This document shows, piece by piece, positions 31,937 through 41,459 of a stretch of DNA of 41,806 nt. The stretch is from an uncultured Bacteroides sp. (GTDB lineage: Bacteria > Bacteroidota > Bacteroidia > Bacteroidales > Bacteroidaceae): NCBI GenBank assembly GCA_934716785.1, contig CAKUYM010000008.1, forward strand, positions 1 through 41,806, in the 5' to 3' direction. Position 1 is the first letter of the stretch, and the number at the start of each line of letters is the position of its first letter. The position numbers and the translations under genes were made by a program. The notes under the pieces were generated by a model that saw only the letters and a program-made list of their open reading frames with translations, ran no database searches and was not told where the DNA came from.

Positions 31937-33997
31937 ATGAAGAACAGAATTATAATTTTATGCTTGGTATGTCTGTGTCTGGTTAATATTGGGTTATTTG
32001 CACAGGAAACTTCTCCCCGCGCTATTCTTTCGCTGAATGAAGGCTGGGAATGCAGGCCTATCACGACAGTAAACCGGAAAGCTCCATTCACTCCGGTGAC
32101 TATACCCCATACCTGGAATACGAGTTATATTGAAGGGACTACGCTATATGATCGTAAAATGATGGTATATCAGCGTCCGTTAGTGGTGACGGAGGCAATG
32201 AAAGATAAACGTCTTTTCCTGTATTTTGAAGGAGTGAATTCGGCTGCGCAAGTGTTTATGAATCGTCGCGCGGTTGGTGAGCATTTGGGTGGATACACCG
32301 CTTTCTGTATTGAAATTACAGATCAGGTGAAAGAAGGGGAAAATTTGCTGGAAGTCTGGGTAAGTAATGCATATCGCACAGATATCTTGCCTATTAGCGG
32401 TGATTTTAATGTGAATGGGGGCATTCATCGTCCGTGCCATTTGATTGTAACCGGACAGGATTGTATTTCTCCTTTATTTTATGCTTCTCCGGGAGTATTT
32501 ATCCATCAGGAAAATATCTCGAAAACGGTTGCTGAGGTGAATGTGGAGACACGTCTTTCATTAAAAAACAAGAAACAGGGGCTAAGGCTTAAAACAACTG
32601 TGGCGGATGCGGATAATAAAACCGTAGCTAGTAATGAGGTGGAAGTCTCCGATGTGATTGTAAAACAGCCGATGAAGATTCAGCGTCCTATTCTTTGGGA
32701 CGGGAAGAAGAATCCTTATTTATATACTGTGACTGTCGAGTTGTATGATGGCAATCTATTGAAAGACAAAATGGTGCAGCGTACCGGATTTCGTTATTTC
32801 TCTGTCGATCATGAAAAGGGTTTTTTCCTGAACGGTGAATATCTGAATCTTTATGGTTTCTGCCGTCATGAGGATGTGGCGGGCAGAGCCAGTACTTTGC
32901 TTCCGGAAGATTACCGGATGGATATGGAACTTATAAAAGAGTCCGGAGCGACAGCGATGCGTCTTGCTCATTATCCTCATGCGGAGCCAATGTATGATTT
33001 GTCGGATGAGAATGGAATTGTTCTTTGGACGGAAATACCGATGTGCGGTCCCGGTGGACAGGCGTTTACCGGATTTGTGGATACCGAGGGATATAAGGAT
33101 AATGCGCGGTTGGCAGTGAAAGAGTTGGTTTATCAGAAGTTCAACCATCCTTCTATCTGTTTTTGGGGTATATGTAATGAGATATTGGTAAGTGATGGGA
33201 AAAGATTTGTGGAGTATGATAATCCTATTCCTTTTATTAAGGAACTCAACGGAATTTATAAATCAATAGATTCTTCCCGGCTCACGGCATTGGCTACGTG
33301 TGTAGATCAGTCCTACTATCTGGGGTGCTCGGACTTGATTGCCTGGAATAAATATTTCGGTTGGTACAAAGATGCCGCCCCTTCGGCATCCAAGTTTTTT
33401 GATGATTGTAAGGATAGCTCAAAAGGAATACCGGTTGGTGTCTCTGAATACGGAGGTGGGGCAAGTATTAATCACCATCAATGGCCGCTTGCTATGGAAG
33501 ACCGTTCCGATAGTCATTTTCATCCGGAGGAAGCCCAGACATTCTGCCACGAGGGTAATTGGGAATCATTCGCGAAACGTCCTTATCTATGGGCGAAATT
33601 CATTTGGGTATTTGCCGATTTCCCTTCTTATATGCGTCAGGAAGGAGAAAAGGATGGATATAATGATAAGGGTTTGGTGACACATGATAGAAAAACGAAG
33701 AAGGACGCTTTTTACTTTTATAAGGCTAACTGGAATCCGGAACCTATGATTTATATTACAAGCCGTCGTTTTATTAGAAGAGATAATCCGCGGACGGATA
33801 TTAAAGTCTTTACAAATCTAAAGGAGGCTACTCTTTATATCAACAACCGGAAAATAGGAACGATGAAACCGGATGAAATGAATCGTGTTATCTGGAAAGA
33901 TATCAGATTGAATAATGGACGTAATATTATTCGTGTAGAAGGGAAAAATGGGAAAGGGCTTCTTTCGGATACTTGTGAATGGTATTACATTAAATAA
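31937..33997 (+). CDS. GH2 glycoside hydrolase, 686 aa
   Basis: A secreted compact GH2 enzyme (signal about 1-22, ending LFAQ). Domains: jelly-roll (about 30-175), Ig-like (about 190-285), then the TIM barrel from GFRYFSVDHEKGFFLNGEYL. The catalytic acid/base is in GICNEI (Glu415) and the nucleophile in VSEYGGG (Glu504); RLAHYPHAE is the usual GH2 barrel segment. Length matches the three-domain core of beta-galactosidase/beta-glucuronidase types without extra modules. It closes the operon that begins at 27761 and is followed by a strong terminator. Confidence 0.92.
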   Translation: MKNRIIILCLVCLCLVNIGLFAQETSPRAILSLNEGWECRPITTVNRKAPFTPVTIPHTWNTSYIEGTTLYDRKMMVYQRPLVVTEAMKDKRLFLYFEGVNSAAQVFMNRRAVGEHLGGYTAFCIEITDQVKEGENLLEVWVSNAYRTDILPISGDFNVNGGIHRPCHLIVTGQDCISPLFYASPGVFIHQENISKTVAEVNVETRLSLKNKKQGLRLKTTVADADNKTVASNEVEVSDVIVKQPMKIQRPILWDGKKNPYLYTVTVELYDGNLLKDKMVQRTGFRYFSVDHEKGFFLNGEYLNLYGFCRHEDVAGRASTLLPEDYRMDMELIKESGATAMRLAHYPHAEPMYDLSDENGIVLWTEIPMCGPGGQAFTGFVDTEGYKDNARLAVKELVYQKFNHPSICFWGICNEILVSDGKRFVEYDNPIPFIKELNGIYKSIDSSRLTALATCVDQSYYLGCSDLIAWNKYFGWYKDAAPSASKFFDDCKDSSKGIPVGVSEYGGGASINHHQWPLAMEDRSDSHFHPEEAQTFCHEGNWESFAKRPYLWAKFIWVFADFPSYMRQEGEKDGYNDKGLVTHDRKTKKDAFYFYKANWNPEPMIYITSRRFIRRDNPRTDIKVFTNLKEATLYINNRKIGTMKPDEMNRVIWKDIRLNNGRNIIRVEGKNGKGLLSDTCEWYYIK

Positions 33998-34013
33998 GTT
34001 AATTGTATAAATG

Positions 34014-34044
34014 AAAACTACGGGGAAACTCCCGTAGTTTTTTT
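34014..34044 (+). terminator. Strong rho-independent terminator of the esterase-GH2 operon
   Basis: AAAACTACGGG (34014-34024) pairs perfectly with 34031-34041 around a 6-nt loop and runs into seven T (34038-34044). It is the cleanest terminator in the window. Confidence 0.9.
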
Positions 34045-34110
34045 GTTCTTGAAAATAAGCGTGTATGTATTTATATGCCAATAATTTGTATTGTAGTACG
34101 GAAAGCGGGT

Positions 34111-34161
34111 CTGTACATCACTGATTATACTTTTTGAATCAGAATACATGTAAATGTACAG
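34111..34161. promoter_or_regulatory. Nested dyad upstream of the SusC/SusD operon promoter
   Basis: CTGTACAT (34111-34118) mirrors ATGTACAG (34154-34161), and inside it CTGATT (34121-34126) mirrors AATCAG (34137-34142). It ends about 30 bp before the -7 element. This is a plausible activator site for the locus; the regulator is not in the window. Confidence 0.4.
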
Positions 34162-34190
34162 TAATTAAGGTTCTTTATATACCGATCGTA

Positions 34191-34198
34191 TAATTTTG
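34191..34198 (+). promoter_or_regulatory. -7 element of the fasciclin-SusC-SusD operon
   Basis: TAATTTTG fits TAnnTTTG and leaves a leader of about 85 nt before the ATG at 34290. No -33 TTG is seen, consistent with activator dependence. Confidence 0.45.
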
Positions 34199-34289
34199 TT
34201 CCAGTAAAATTGAGCGTGAATTTATTGTGTTAATTGAATATGTGCTGTTTTAGTACTGTTAATGGGTTAATTTAATATATTTTAATATT

Positions 34290-36599
34290 ATGAGAAATGT
34301 GATGAATAGTATGCGGCATTCGCTGTTGTTATTGTTCCTTTCGTCTTTTCTGTTTTCGTGTGAGAATAAGATGGATGAGCATTATGAGAAGCCTGAGTGG
34401 CTGAAAGGGAGCGCATGGGACGTTCTTACCAATGAGTATGACGGAAAATACTCTATCTTTCTTGAGGCGGCGGAGTTGGCCGGATTTCGTCCTGTTTTGG
34501 AGGGTAAGGCGCTTGCTACAGTTATGGCGCCGGATGATGATGCCTTTATGGCTTATTTGGAAAAAGAAGGATATGTTTCGGTAAGAGACATGCCGATGGA
34601 CGAGCTGAAAAAGCTGATTGGCTTCCATTTGGTTTATTACTCCTATAATAAAAGTGACTTGGAAAACTTCCGTCCGCAGAGTGACGCTGTTGATGAAGAG
34701 GATACGGATGTGTTGCCCGGTATGTATTATAAGTTCAGGACTCGGAGTTCCAGCCCGACTTCATTGGGAGTTGATCCCGCTACTAATGATTTGGTGACGG
34801 TATATCATTTGGAACGGTTTGTCCCTGTTTTTTCTCACTACCTGTTTTCGTCCAAGGGAATTGACGCCAAAAAGAACTATGAGTATTTTTATCCAAATTC
34901 TACCTGGACGGGTGATGCGGGATTTAATGTATCCAACGCGACGGTCAAGGATTATCAGATTATTGCTAATAATGGCTATATCTATGCAATAGACCAGGTG
35001 CTTGAACCGCTGGAGACTATTTATACGGTCATGAAGGATAAGCGACAATATTCAAAGTTTCTGGATTTGTATAATTCATATAGTACTTTTACGTATGATG
35101 AGCAGTTGACTAATGATTTCGCGAAAGGTTTGGGGGTGGACAAACTCTATTTATTTAAGCATGAGGCTAGCGGTTTGCCCAATATCGCGTTAGAATGGCC
35201 TATTTCCAATTTTAGGCTGATTCCGACGCTCGCTTCTGTTTCTTATAGTGTATTTGCGCCTACGAATGAAGCTTTGGAAGCATTCTTTACCCGTTTTTGG
35301 AAAGAACACGGTTATAACTTCCTGGAAAATGTCGATCCTTTAGTCGTTAAAATCCTGTTACTGCAATATGTATATGGTGGTTCTATTGTTTTTCCGGACG
35401 AGATAAAGAATATAACCAATGATTATGGTACTTCCTATAATTTTGATCCTTATGCGGTGAAGGATAAGAGTATTTGTGTTAATGGAAGTTTTTATGGATT
35501 GGATGAGATTGATACTCCCCCTATTTTTAATTCGGTAATCGGGCCGGCTTTCTCTCATAGAGATTATCGTTGTTTCTTGTATGCTTTGGACGGCGCGGAA
35601 GGATTATTGAAGACTTATAGTTCTTTGGCTACTAAATATACTCTATTAATTCCTGATGACGCGACTTTCAAGGCAAGTGAAATGGAAGTGCTGAAAACAA
35701 CTTCCGGAACGTACGCGTTGATGGAACCCGCGGATACGGAATCAGGTATGGGACCGGTCGGGTCTTCCAAATTGCAACGATTGGTCAATGTACATACGGT
35801 AAGTGGTGGAGAAACTCTTCCTTCCAACGGGACTAAGGTATATACCAGTCAGAATGCGTCAGCTTATTGGTTTGTTAAAGACGGAAAGATTACTACCAAT
35901 GCAATTTTTAATATGGCATTAGGAATGACCGGAAATGATTTCTCCTCCCTTTTCTCACCTTTTGAAGAGGTTACTAATAATGGAGAAGCTTGGAGTAATG
36001 GAAAGTCATATGTGTATAAATCAAACACGTATGGAGTATTTGATATAGATGGTGCGGATGCCGGTGATGCTAGTTATAAAGGAATAAAAGCCGTATTGGC
36101 AACCTGTAACGAATCCAAATATCCCTATTTTGTATTTGCGCAATTATTGAAAAAAGCCAATATGGTTACCGGACAAGACTTACCGGATTTCCAAGGCCGG
36201 ATTATAAGCTTTATCCCGACCAATGAAGCATTGGTAGAAGCCATGAAGGCTGGTAAGATTCCGGGTGTAGAGGGAGGAACCGTTGATTTGTCTCAAGCGG
36301 AACCAACCTTGGAAGGTACATTTGAACCGGAAGTATTAAAGGCGTATTTGAAAGATTATTTCTTGATTACTTCCTATGCTCCGGAAGTGACCAGTTGCCC
36401 CTATGTTGGTTCTACTACATGGAAAACGGGCGCTTATCGCAATTCTAACTATAATAATATAATCTATACAGATAATGGAGAGTCCTTGTCTGTCCAGTTG
36501 GATGGCTCAGATCATGTATGTTCCGTGGTTCCAACCTATTATTATTTCCCATTTGCATACAATGATGGAGGATTCCATTTAATAGACTCTGTTTTTTAA
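34290..36599 (+). CDS. Fasciclin-domain lipoprotein, 769 aa
   Basis: A surface lipoprotein (lipobox FLFSC; Cys at about residue 24) with several FAS1 (fasciclin) domains. Domain starts are visible at FLEAAELAGFRPVLEGK...TVMAPDDDAFMAYL (about 50-90), FAKGLGVDKLYLFKHEA...FAPTNEALEAFF (about 270-340), LLKTYSSLATKYTLLIPDDATFKASE (about 435) and YFVFAQLLKKANM...FIPTNEALVEAM (about 610-660). No catalytic motif is seen. FAS1 lipoproteins of SusC/D operons take the place of SusE/SusF-type binding proteins. It begins the transport operon, 20 bp before SusC. Confidence 0.85.
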   Translation: MRNVMNSMRHSLLLLFLSSFLFSCENKMDEHYEKPEWLKGSAWDVLTNEYDGKYSIFLEAAELAGFRPVLEGKALATVMAPDDDAFMAYLEKEGYVSVRDMPMDELKKLIGFHLVYYSYNKSDLENFRPQSDAVDEEDTDVLPGMYYKFRTRSSSPTSLGVDPATNDLVTVYHLERFVPVFSHYLFSSKGIDAKKNYEYFYPNSTWTGDAGFNVSNATVKDYQIIANNGYIYAIDQVLEPLETIYTVMKDKRQYSKFLDLYNSYSTFTYDEQLTNDFAKGLGVDKLYLFKHEASGLPNIALEWPISNFRLIPTLASVSYSVFAPTNEALEAFFTRFWKEHGYNFLENVDPLVVKILLLQYVYGGSIVFPDEIKNITNDYGTSYNFDPYAVKDKSICVNGSFYGLDEIDTPPIFNSVIGPAFSHRDYRCFLYALDGAEGLLKTYSSLATKYTLLIPDDATFKASEMEVLKTTSGTYALMEPADTESGMGPVGSSKLQRLVNVHTVSGGETLPSNGTKVYTSQNASAYWFVKDGKITTNAIFNMALGMTGNDFSSLFSPFEEVTNNGEAWSNGKSYVYKSNTYGVFDIDGADAGDASYKGIKAVLATCNESKYPYFVFAQLLKKANMVTGQDLPDFQGRIISFIPTNEALVEAMKAGKIPGVEGGTVDLSQAEPTLEGTFEPEVLKAYLKDYFLITSYAPEVTSCPYVGSTTWKTGAYRNSNYNNIIYTDNGESLSVQLDGSDHVCSVVPTYYYFPFAYNDGGFHLIDSVF

Positions 36600-36619
36600 T
36601 AAACTGAATATCTAAAATT

Positions 36620-39600
36620 ATGAAACAATTTAAATTAATATGTGTATCAATAGCTCTGCTTCTGTGTGGTGTGGGAGAGGCTGTTGCTCAGACGCACAAG
36701 GTTGTGTCGGGTACGATCACAGAGTTGATAGGAAAAGCGGCGGAACCGTTGGTTGGGGTAAATGTGAATATCGTTAATGCGCAGAATCGTTCTTTGGGAG
36801 GAGCTATTACTAACCTGAACGGTCAGTATAATGTGAAGATTCCTGAAGGGGAGAGTAATCTGACGATTGTATTCTCTTATATTGGAATGAAAACCCAACG
36901 CGTTAAATATACGGGTCAGACGAACTTGAATATCCGTATGGAATCCGAATCAAAAACAGTGGATGAGGTGGTTGTTTCGGCCAAACGTATCACTAGAAAT
37001 GATTTGGGTATCACTGAAGAGAAAATGATATCAGCTACTCAAAAAATAAATATGGAAGATTTGGTTGCTACAGCTCCGGTTGTCTCTGTCGAAGAGGCGT
37101 TGCAAGGTCAATTGGGTGGCGTAGATATTACTTTAGGCGGTGATCCGGGAACTCGTAGTTCTATCAGAATTCGTGGTACAAGCACATTAAACGCGTCGGC
37201 AGACCCTCTGATTGTAATTGATGGTGTTCCTTATCCGACGGATATCAGTGATGATTTTGATTTCTCTACTGCTAATGAAGAAGATTTGGGGGCTCTTTTA
37301 AATATTTCTCCTAATGATATAGCGACCGTCGAGGTTTTGAAAGACGCTTCCGCTACAGCTGTTTGGGGTACACAAGGAGCAAATGGAGTATTGGTAATTA
37401 CTACGAAGAAAGGCGTGGTAGGAAAAACCCGTTTTTCTTTCTCTTCCAAATGGACGACGAAAATAGAGCCTAAAAGTATTCCAATGCTCAATGGGGATGA
37501 ATATACAGCCCTGATGCAGGAAGGAATTTGGAACTCGGCTAAATATACCGGATTGGATAACGCCTCCAATCATTACTTGGATCTGTTATTCAATACACCG
37601 GTTATAGGATATACACCGGGATTTGAATATTTTAATGAATATAATCAGCATGTCAACTGGCTGGACTATGTACGTCAGACGGCTTTAACATCAGACAATA
37701 ATTTTTCTATGAGTGGTGGTGGAGAAAAAGCTACGTATCGTCTCTCATTAGGATATACGAGCGATGACGGGACTACCATCGGAACTTCATTAAAGCGTCT
37801 GAACACTTCATTAAATGTAACTTATCAATTTTCTAATAAATTGAAGTTTGGCGCGAACTTCTCTTATTCACATTCGGATCAGGATGCGAATTGGGCGAAA
37901 AACGTTCGTTCGGAAGCGTTGAGTAAAATGCCGAATAAATCTCCTTATACGATAAATAGGAAGACGGGACTAATGACGGGAGATTATTTTGTATACCATG
38001 ATCCTGATTTTGAAGGTTCTTTCAAGGGAACTGCCAACAAGGATTCGGAAAACTTTAATCCGGTGGCTATGGTAAATGAGGCGATTAATAATACAAAGCA
38101 ACGGGAGACAAAAATAATTTTTAATGCGGATTATACGATCTTGCCGGGATTCTATTATAAAGGGGTGGCTTCTATTAAAATGCGTACTAATAAAACTCAT
38201 CGTTTCTTACCGCAGGTGGTGACTGGCGTAGCGCAAAATAGTGAGTATTCTAATCAAAGCATGGATTTGTATTCAGATAATCTGGCTCTTCAGACAGAAA
38301 ATAAATTAATGTATCTCAAGAATTGGAATGATAAGCACGATTTGACGGCTACGGCTTTGATACGTACGTCTCAACAAGTAAGTACCAATTATTTGAGTGC
38401 CACGTATGGTAATGCGTCGTCCGGTTTGTCCGATCCTACTGTCGGTACCGCTGTTCTGGAAAGTAATAAAGGAATGGACTCTACAGAGGCGGAAACTCGT
38501 ACTGTTTCAATTATGGGTTTGTTAAGTTATTCGTTTTTAAATCGTTATGTTCTTCACGCTTCCCTCAATGGTGAAGGAAATTCAGCTATGGGACGTAATA
38601 AACGGATGGGATATTTCCCTGCGGCGGGTATTGCATGGAATCTTCAGAATGAACCTTTTATGGAGTCACTCAAAGAACGTTGGCTGGATGAAGCCAAAAT
38701 ACGTGTCAGTGTCGGGCAGAGTGGTCGTGCTCCGAGTGGTACTTCTATTTATTTGGGAGCTTATATCAAAGGCGACAATTATATGAATATGTCGGGAACA
38801 AAGCCGGAGCGTATGCAATTGGACGATTTGCATTGGGAGACTTCTACCGAATATAATTATGGCGCGGATGTTATGCTGTTCGATGGACGATTAAAATTTA
38901 CATTTGACTATTATCGGAAATATATTAAAGACCTGTTACAAAAGAGTTATGGACTTCCTTCTTCTACCGGTTTCGGTTCAATGAGATATTATAACTCGGG
39001 AAAGATGGAAAATAAGGGTTGGGAATTTCGTGCGGATGCGGTCTTTTGGAAGAATAAAGACTGGCAGATTAGTGGTTATGTGAACTTTAGCCGCAATGAG
39101 AACCGTATAACTGAATTACCGGGTAATATAGCGCAGGCAACTTATGTCGCGAATAACGGTGAATACGCTTTACGCGCGGAGGTAGATCAACCGGTCGGTT
39201 CTTTTTATGGTTACCGCTATCTAGGTGTATATAAGGATAAGGACGCGACTTATGCGCGTGACGCGTCGGGCAATATAATGAATGATATACACGGTAAGCC
39301 AATCGTTATGAAAAATCTGACTAAGGCTTGCCAACCGGGAGATGCCATGTATGAGGATATTAACCATGATGGGGTAATAAATCAGTATGACATTGTGTAT
39401 TTGGGTAATTACAATCCGGTACTGACCGGTGGTGCCGGCTTGACGGTCAAATATAAGCAAGTATCCTTGAACGCATTCTTCCATGGACGTTTCGGACAAT
39501 CAATTGTAAATACAGCCCGTATGAAAAATGAATCTATGTATAATGATGATAATCAAAGTACGGCTGTTTTGAGACGTTGGAGGAATGAGGGGGATGTAAC

Positions 39601-39910
39601 GGATATTCCGCGTGCTTTGTATAAGGAAGGATACAACTATTTAGGTTCGGACCGTTTTGTGGAAGACGCTTCATTTATTCGTTTGAAAACTCTGACATTG
39701 AACTACGCGTTTCCTAAAAAAATATGTAGTCGATTAGGAATAAGTAGTTTAAGTTGTTTTGCTACGGGATATAACTTATTTACGTGGACTAATTATACGG
39801 GACAAGATCCGGAAGTTACTATGCCTTCGAAACTTACTGATTTGGCGGAGGATAAAGCTACTACTCCTGTTTCTATGAGATTCGCTTTTGGTATTAATCT
39901 GAATTTCTAA
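36620..39910 (+). CDS. SusC/RagA-family TonB-dependent outer-membrane transporter
   Basis: A 1096-residue outer-membrane importer. It has a signal peptide (about 1-23, ending AVAQ), an N-terminal carboxypeptidase-regulatory-like domain (about 28-112: GTITELIGKAAEPLVGVNV, ending LNIRMESESKTVDEVVV), a TonB plug (about 135-265: VSVEEALQGQLGGVDIT, IRIRGTSTLNASADPLIVID, TVEVLKDASATAVWGTQGAN) and a long beta-barrel ending MRFAFGINLNF with terminal Phe. It pairs with the SusD gene 12 bp downstream and likely imports RG-I-derived oligosaccharides. No STN domain is seen, so it probably does not signal directly to an anti-sigma factor. Confidence 0.95.
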   Translation: MKQFKLICVSIALLLCGVGEAVAQTHKVVSGTITELIGKAAEPLVGVNVNIVNAQNRSLGGAITNLNGQYNVKIPEGESNLTIVFSYIGMKTQRVKYTGQTNLNIRMESESKTVDEVVVSAKRITRNDLGITEEKMISATQKINMEDLVATAPVVSVEEALQGQLGGVDITLGGDPGTRSSIRIRGTSTLNASADPLIVIDGVPYPTDISDDFDFSTANEEDLGALLNISPNDIATVEVLKDASATAVWGTQGANGVLVITTKKGVVGKTRFSFSSKWTTKIEPKSIPMLNGDEYTALMQEGIWNSAKYTGLDNASNHYLDLLFNTPVIGYTPGFEYFNEYNQHVNWLDYVRQTALTSDNNFSMSGGGEKATYRLSLGYTSDDGTTIGTSLKRLNTSLNVTYQFSNKLKFGANFSYSHSDQDANWAKNVRSEALSKMPNKSPYTINRKTGLMTGDYFVYHDPDFEGSFKGTANKDSENFNPVAMVNEAINNTKQRETKIIFNADYTILPGFYYKGVASIKMRTNKTHRFLPQVVTGVAQNSEYSNQSMDLYSDNLALQTENKLMYLKNWNDKHDLTATALIRTSQQVSTNYLSATYGNASSGLSDPTVGTAVLESNKGMDSTEAETRTVSIMGLLSYSFLNRYVLHASLNGEGNSAMGRNKRMGYFPAAGIAWNLQNEPFMESLKERWLDEAKIRVSVGQSGRAPSGTSIYLGAYIKGDNYMNMSGTKPERMQLDDLHWETSTEYNYGADVMLFDGRLKFTFDYYRKYIKDLLQKSYGLPSSTGFGSMRYYNSGKMENKGWEFRADAVFWKNKDWQISGYVNFSRNENRITELPGNIAQATYVANNGEYALRAEVDQPVGSFYGYRYLGVYKDKDATYARDASGNIMNDIHGKPIVMKNLTKACQPGDAMYEDINHDGVINQYDIVYLGNYNPVLTGGAGLTVKYKQVSLNAFFHGRFGQSIVNTARMKNESMYNDDNQSTAVLRRWRNEGDVTDIPRALYKEGYNYLGSDRFVEDASFIRLKTLTLNYAFPKKICSRLGISSLSCFATGYNLFTWTNYTGQDPEVTMPSKLTDLAEDKATTPVSMRFAFGINLNF

Positions 39911-39922
39911 TACAAAGGTAAT

Positions 39923-41452
39923 ATGAGAAAGATATTAATATGTTTGGCTATTGCCGGAGTCGGTCTGTTAAGTTCCGGCTGTAATGACTGGTTGGATGTG
40001 CTGCCTAAGAATGAGCAGGTGTCACCCGACTATTGGAAAACAAAAGAACAGGTGGAGGAGGTCCTTGCGCAAGGTTACTCGTATATGCGTACCACTGTTC
40101 CTTACTTGATCTATTGGGGGGAACTCCGGGGGGGCTCTGTCTATGCGTATCGCGGCTCGGAGCAACAAAAATTGCAAAACTTTCAGTTGACAGCCTCGTC
40201 CAAGATGTGCAATTGGTCGGCTTTTTATCAGGTTTTGAATATTGCGAATTCAATTATAAAATACGCGCCGGAAGTACAAGGACTGGATGAAACTTATACG
40301 GAAGCTGCTATGAACTCACACATGGCGGAAGCTTATTTTATGCGTGCATGGGTTAATTTCACACTAGTACGTAATTATAAGGAGGCTCCTTTAATACTCG
40401 AACCTTATGTGACAGATTCTTATCCATTTAATATGGGCAAGTCTTCGGAAGAAACATTTATCGCTCAGATAAAAGAGGATATAAAGACTGCATTGGATTC
40501 CGGAGCGGCTAAAGAGTTTTATGATGATGACACATGGGCGGGTGCTACAAAAGGACGTATCACTAGATGGGCCTTATATGCGTTGATGGCGGATGTTTGT
40601 CTTTGGAGTGAGGATTATGAAGGCTGCATTGAATATGCGGATTTGTTGATTAACGCTAATTCTTCTCATCGTCCGGCATTTATGGCTGACCCTGAACAAT
40701 GGTTCACGATTTTTAATCCGGGAAACAGTAATGAATCCGTTCTTGAGATAAATTTTGATGTGCTTACTTATAATCAGCCTGTCGATAATAGTCCGTCCGC
40801 TTATTTTACTTATTCTTCATCTGCTCCATTCCAATACTCATTGGCTATGTATGAGCGTTTATGTAATGAGACCAAAAACAGTAATGAAAGTTCGGTTCGC
40901 GCGTCTGGAGGAGCTTATAATGACTTAGTGGACGGTTCGGCTTTCTGTGTCTGGAAATATCAGGGATATGGGTATATGTCTACAGGTTACAGGGATCAAC
41001 AAGATGCCAACTGGATTCTTTATCGTATGGCGGATGTGTTGCTGATGAAGGCGGAAGCTTTGACATGGCAGGGCGGAGCGGCTAATTTCCAGGCTGCGAT
41101 AGATTTGATAAACCGGATACGTACCCGTGCCAATGTTGCAGAGTTGGATGTGAATATAAATGATATGACGGAAGAATCTATGTTGAGGTATGTATTGGAT
41201 GAACGCGATATCGAATTGGCCGCGGAAGGAAAACGTTGGTATGACTTGGTGCGTTTCGGTAAGTCGAAAGATTATAAATATCAGGCGGCGTTCATTGATT
41301 TGATTGTAGCGAACAATGCCTCAGCCAGTTCACAATGGCTTCGCTCGGTATTGAAAAATACATACGCCTGGTATCTGCCGATTCCTCAGAGTGATATTGA
41401 GCGGAATTCACTTCTGACACAGAACCCTTACTATGATATAACTTCAAATTGA
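39923..41452 (+). CDS. SusD/RagB-family glycan-binding lipoprotein
   Basis: A 509-residue surface lipoprotein (lipobox SSGC, Cys20) that caps the SusC barrel. Mature start NDWLDVLPKNEQVSPDYWKT is typical SusD; helical TPR repeats follow (AEAYFMRAWVNFTLVRNYKE, DVCLWSEDYEGCIEYADLLI) and the C-terminus carries the family block LRYVLDERDIELAAEGKRWYDLVRFGK and WYLPIPQSDIERN. It is intact, unlike the other SusD in the window. It is placed between SusC and a second fasciclin lipoprotein in one operon. Confidence 0.95.
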   Translation: MRKILICLAIAGVGLLSSGCNDWLDVLPKNEQVSPDYWKTKEQVEEVLAQGYSYMRTTVPYLIYWGELRGGSVYAYRGSEQQKLQNFQLTASSKMCNWSAFYQVLNIANSIIKYAPEVQGLDETYTEAAMNSHMAEAYFMRAWVNFTLVRNYKEAPLILEPYVTDSYPFNMGKSSEETFIAQIKEDIKTALDSGAAKEFYDDDTWAGATKGRITRWALYALMADVCLWSEDYEGCIEYADLLINANSSHRPAFMADPEQWFTIFNPGNSNESVLEINFDVLTYNQPVDNSPSAYFTYSSSAPFQYSLAMYERLCNETKNSNESSVRASGGAYNDLVDGSAFCVWKYQGYGYMSTGYRDQQDANWILYRMADVLLMKAEALTWQGGAANFQAAIDLINRIRTRANVAELDVNINDMTEESMLRYVLDERDIELAAEGKRWYDLVRFGKSKDYKYQAAFIDLIVANNASASSQWLRSVLKNTYAWYLPIPQSDIERNSLLTQNPYYDITSN

Positions 41453-41459
41453 TATTGCT

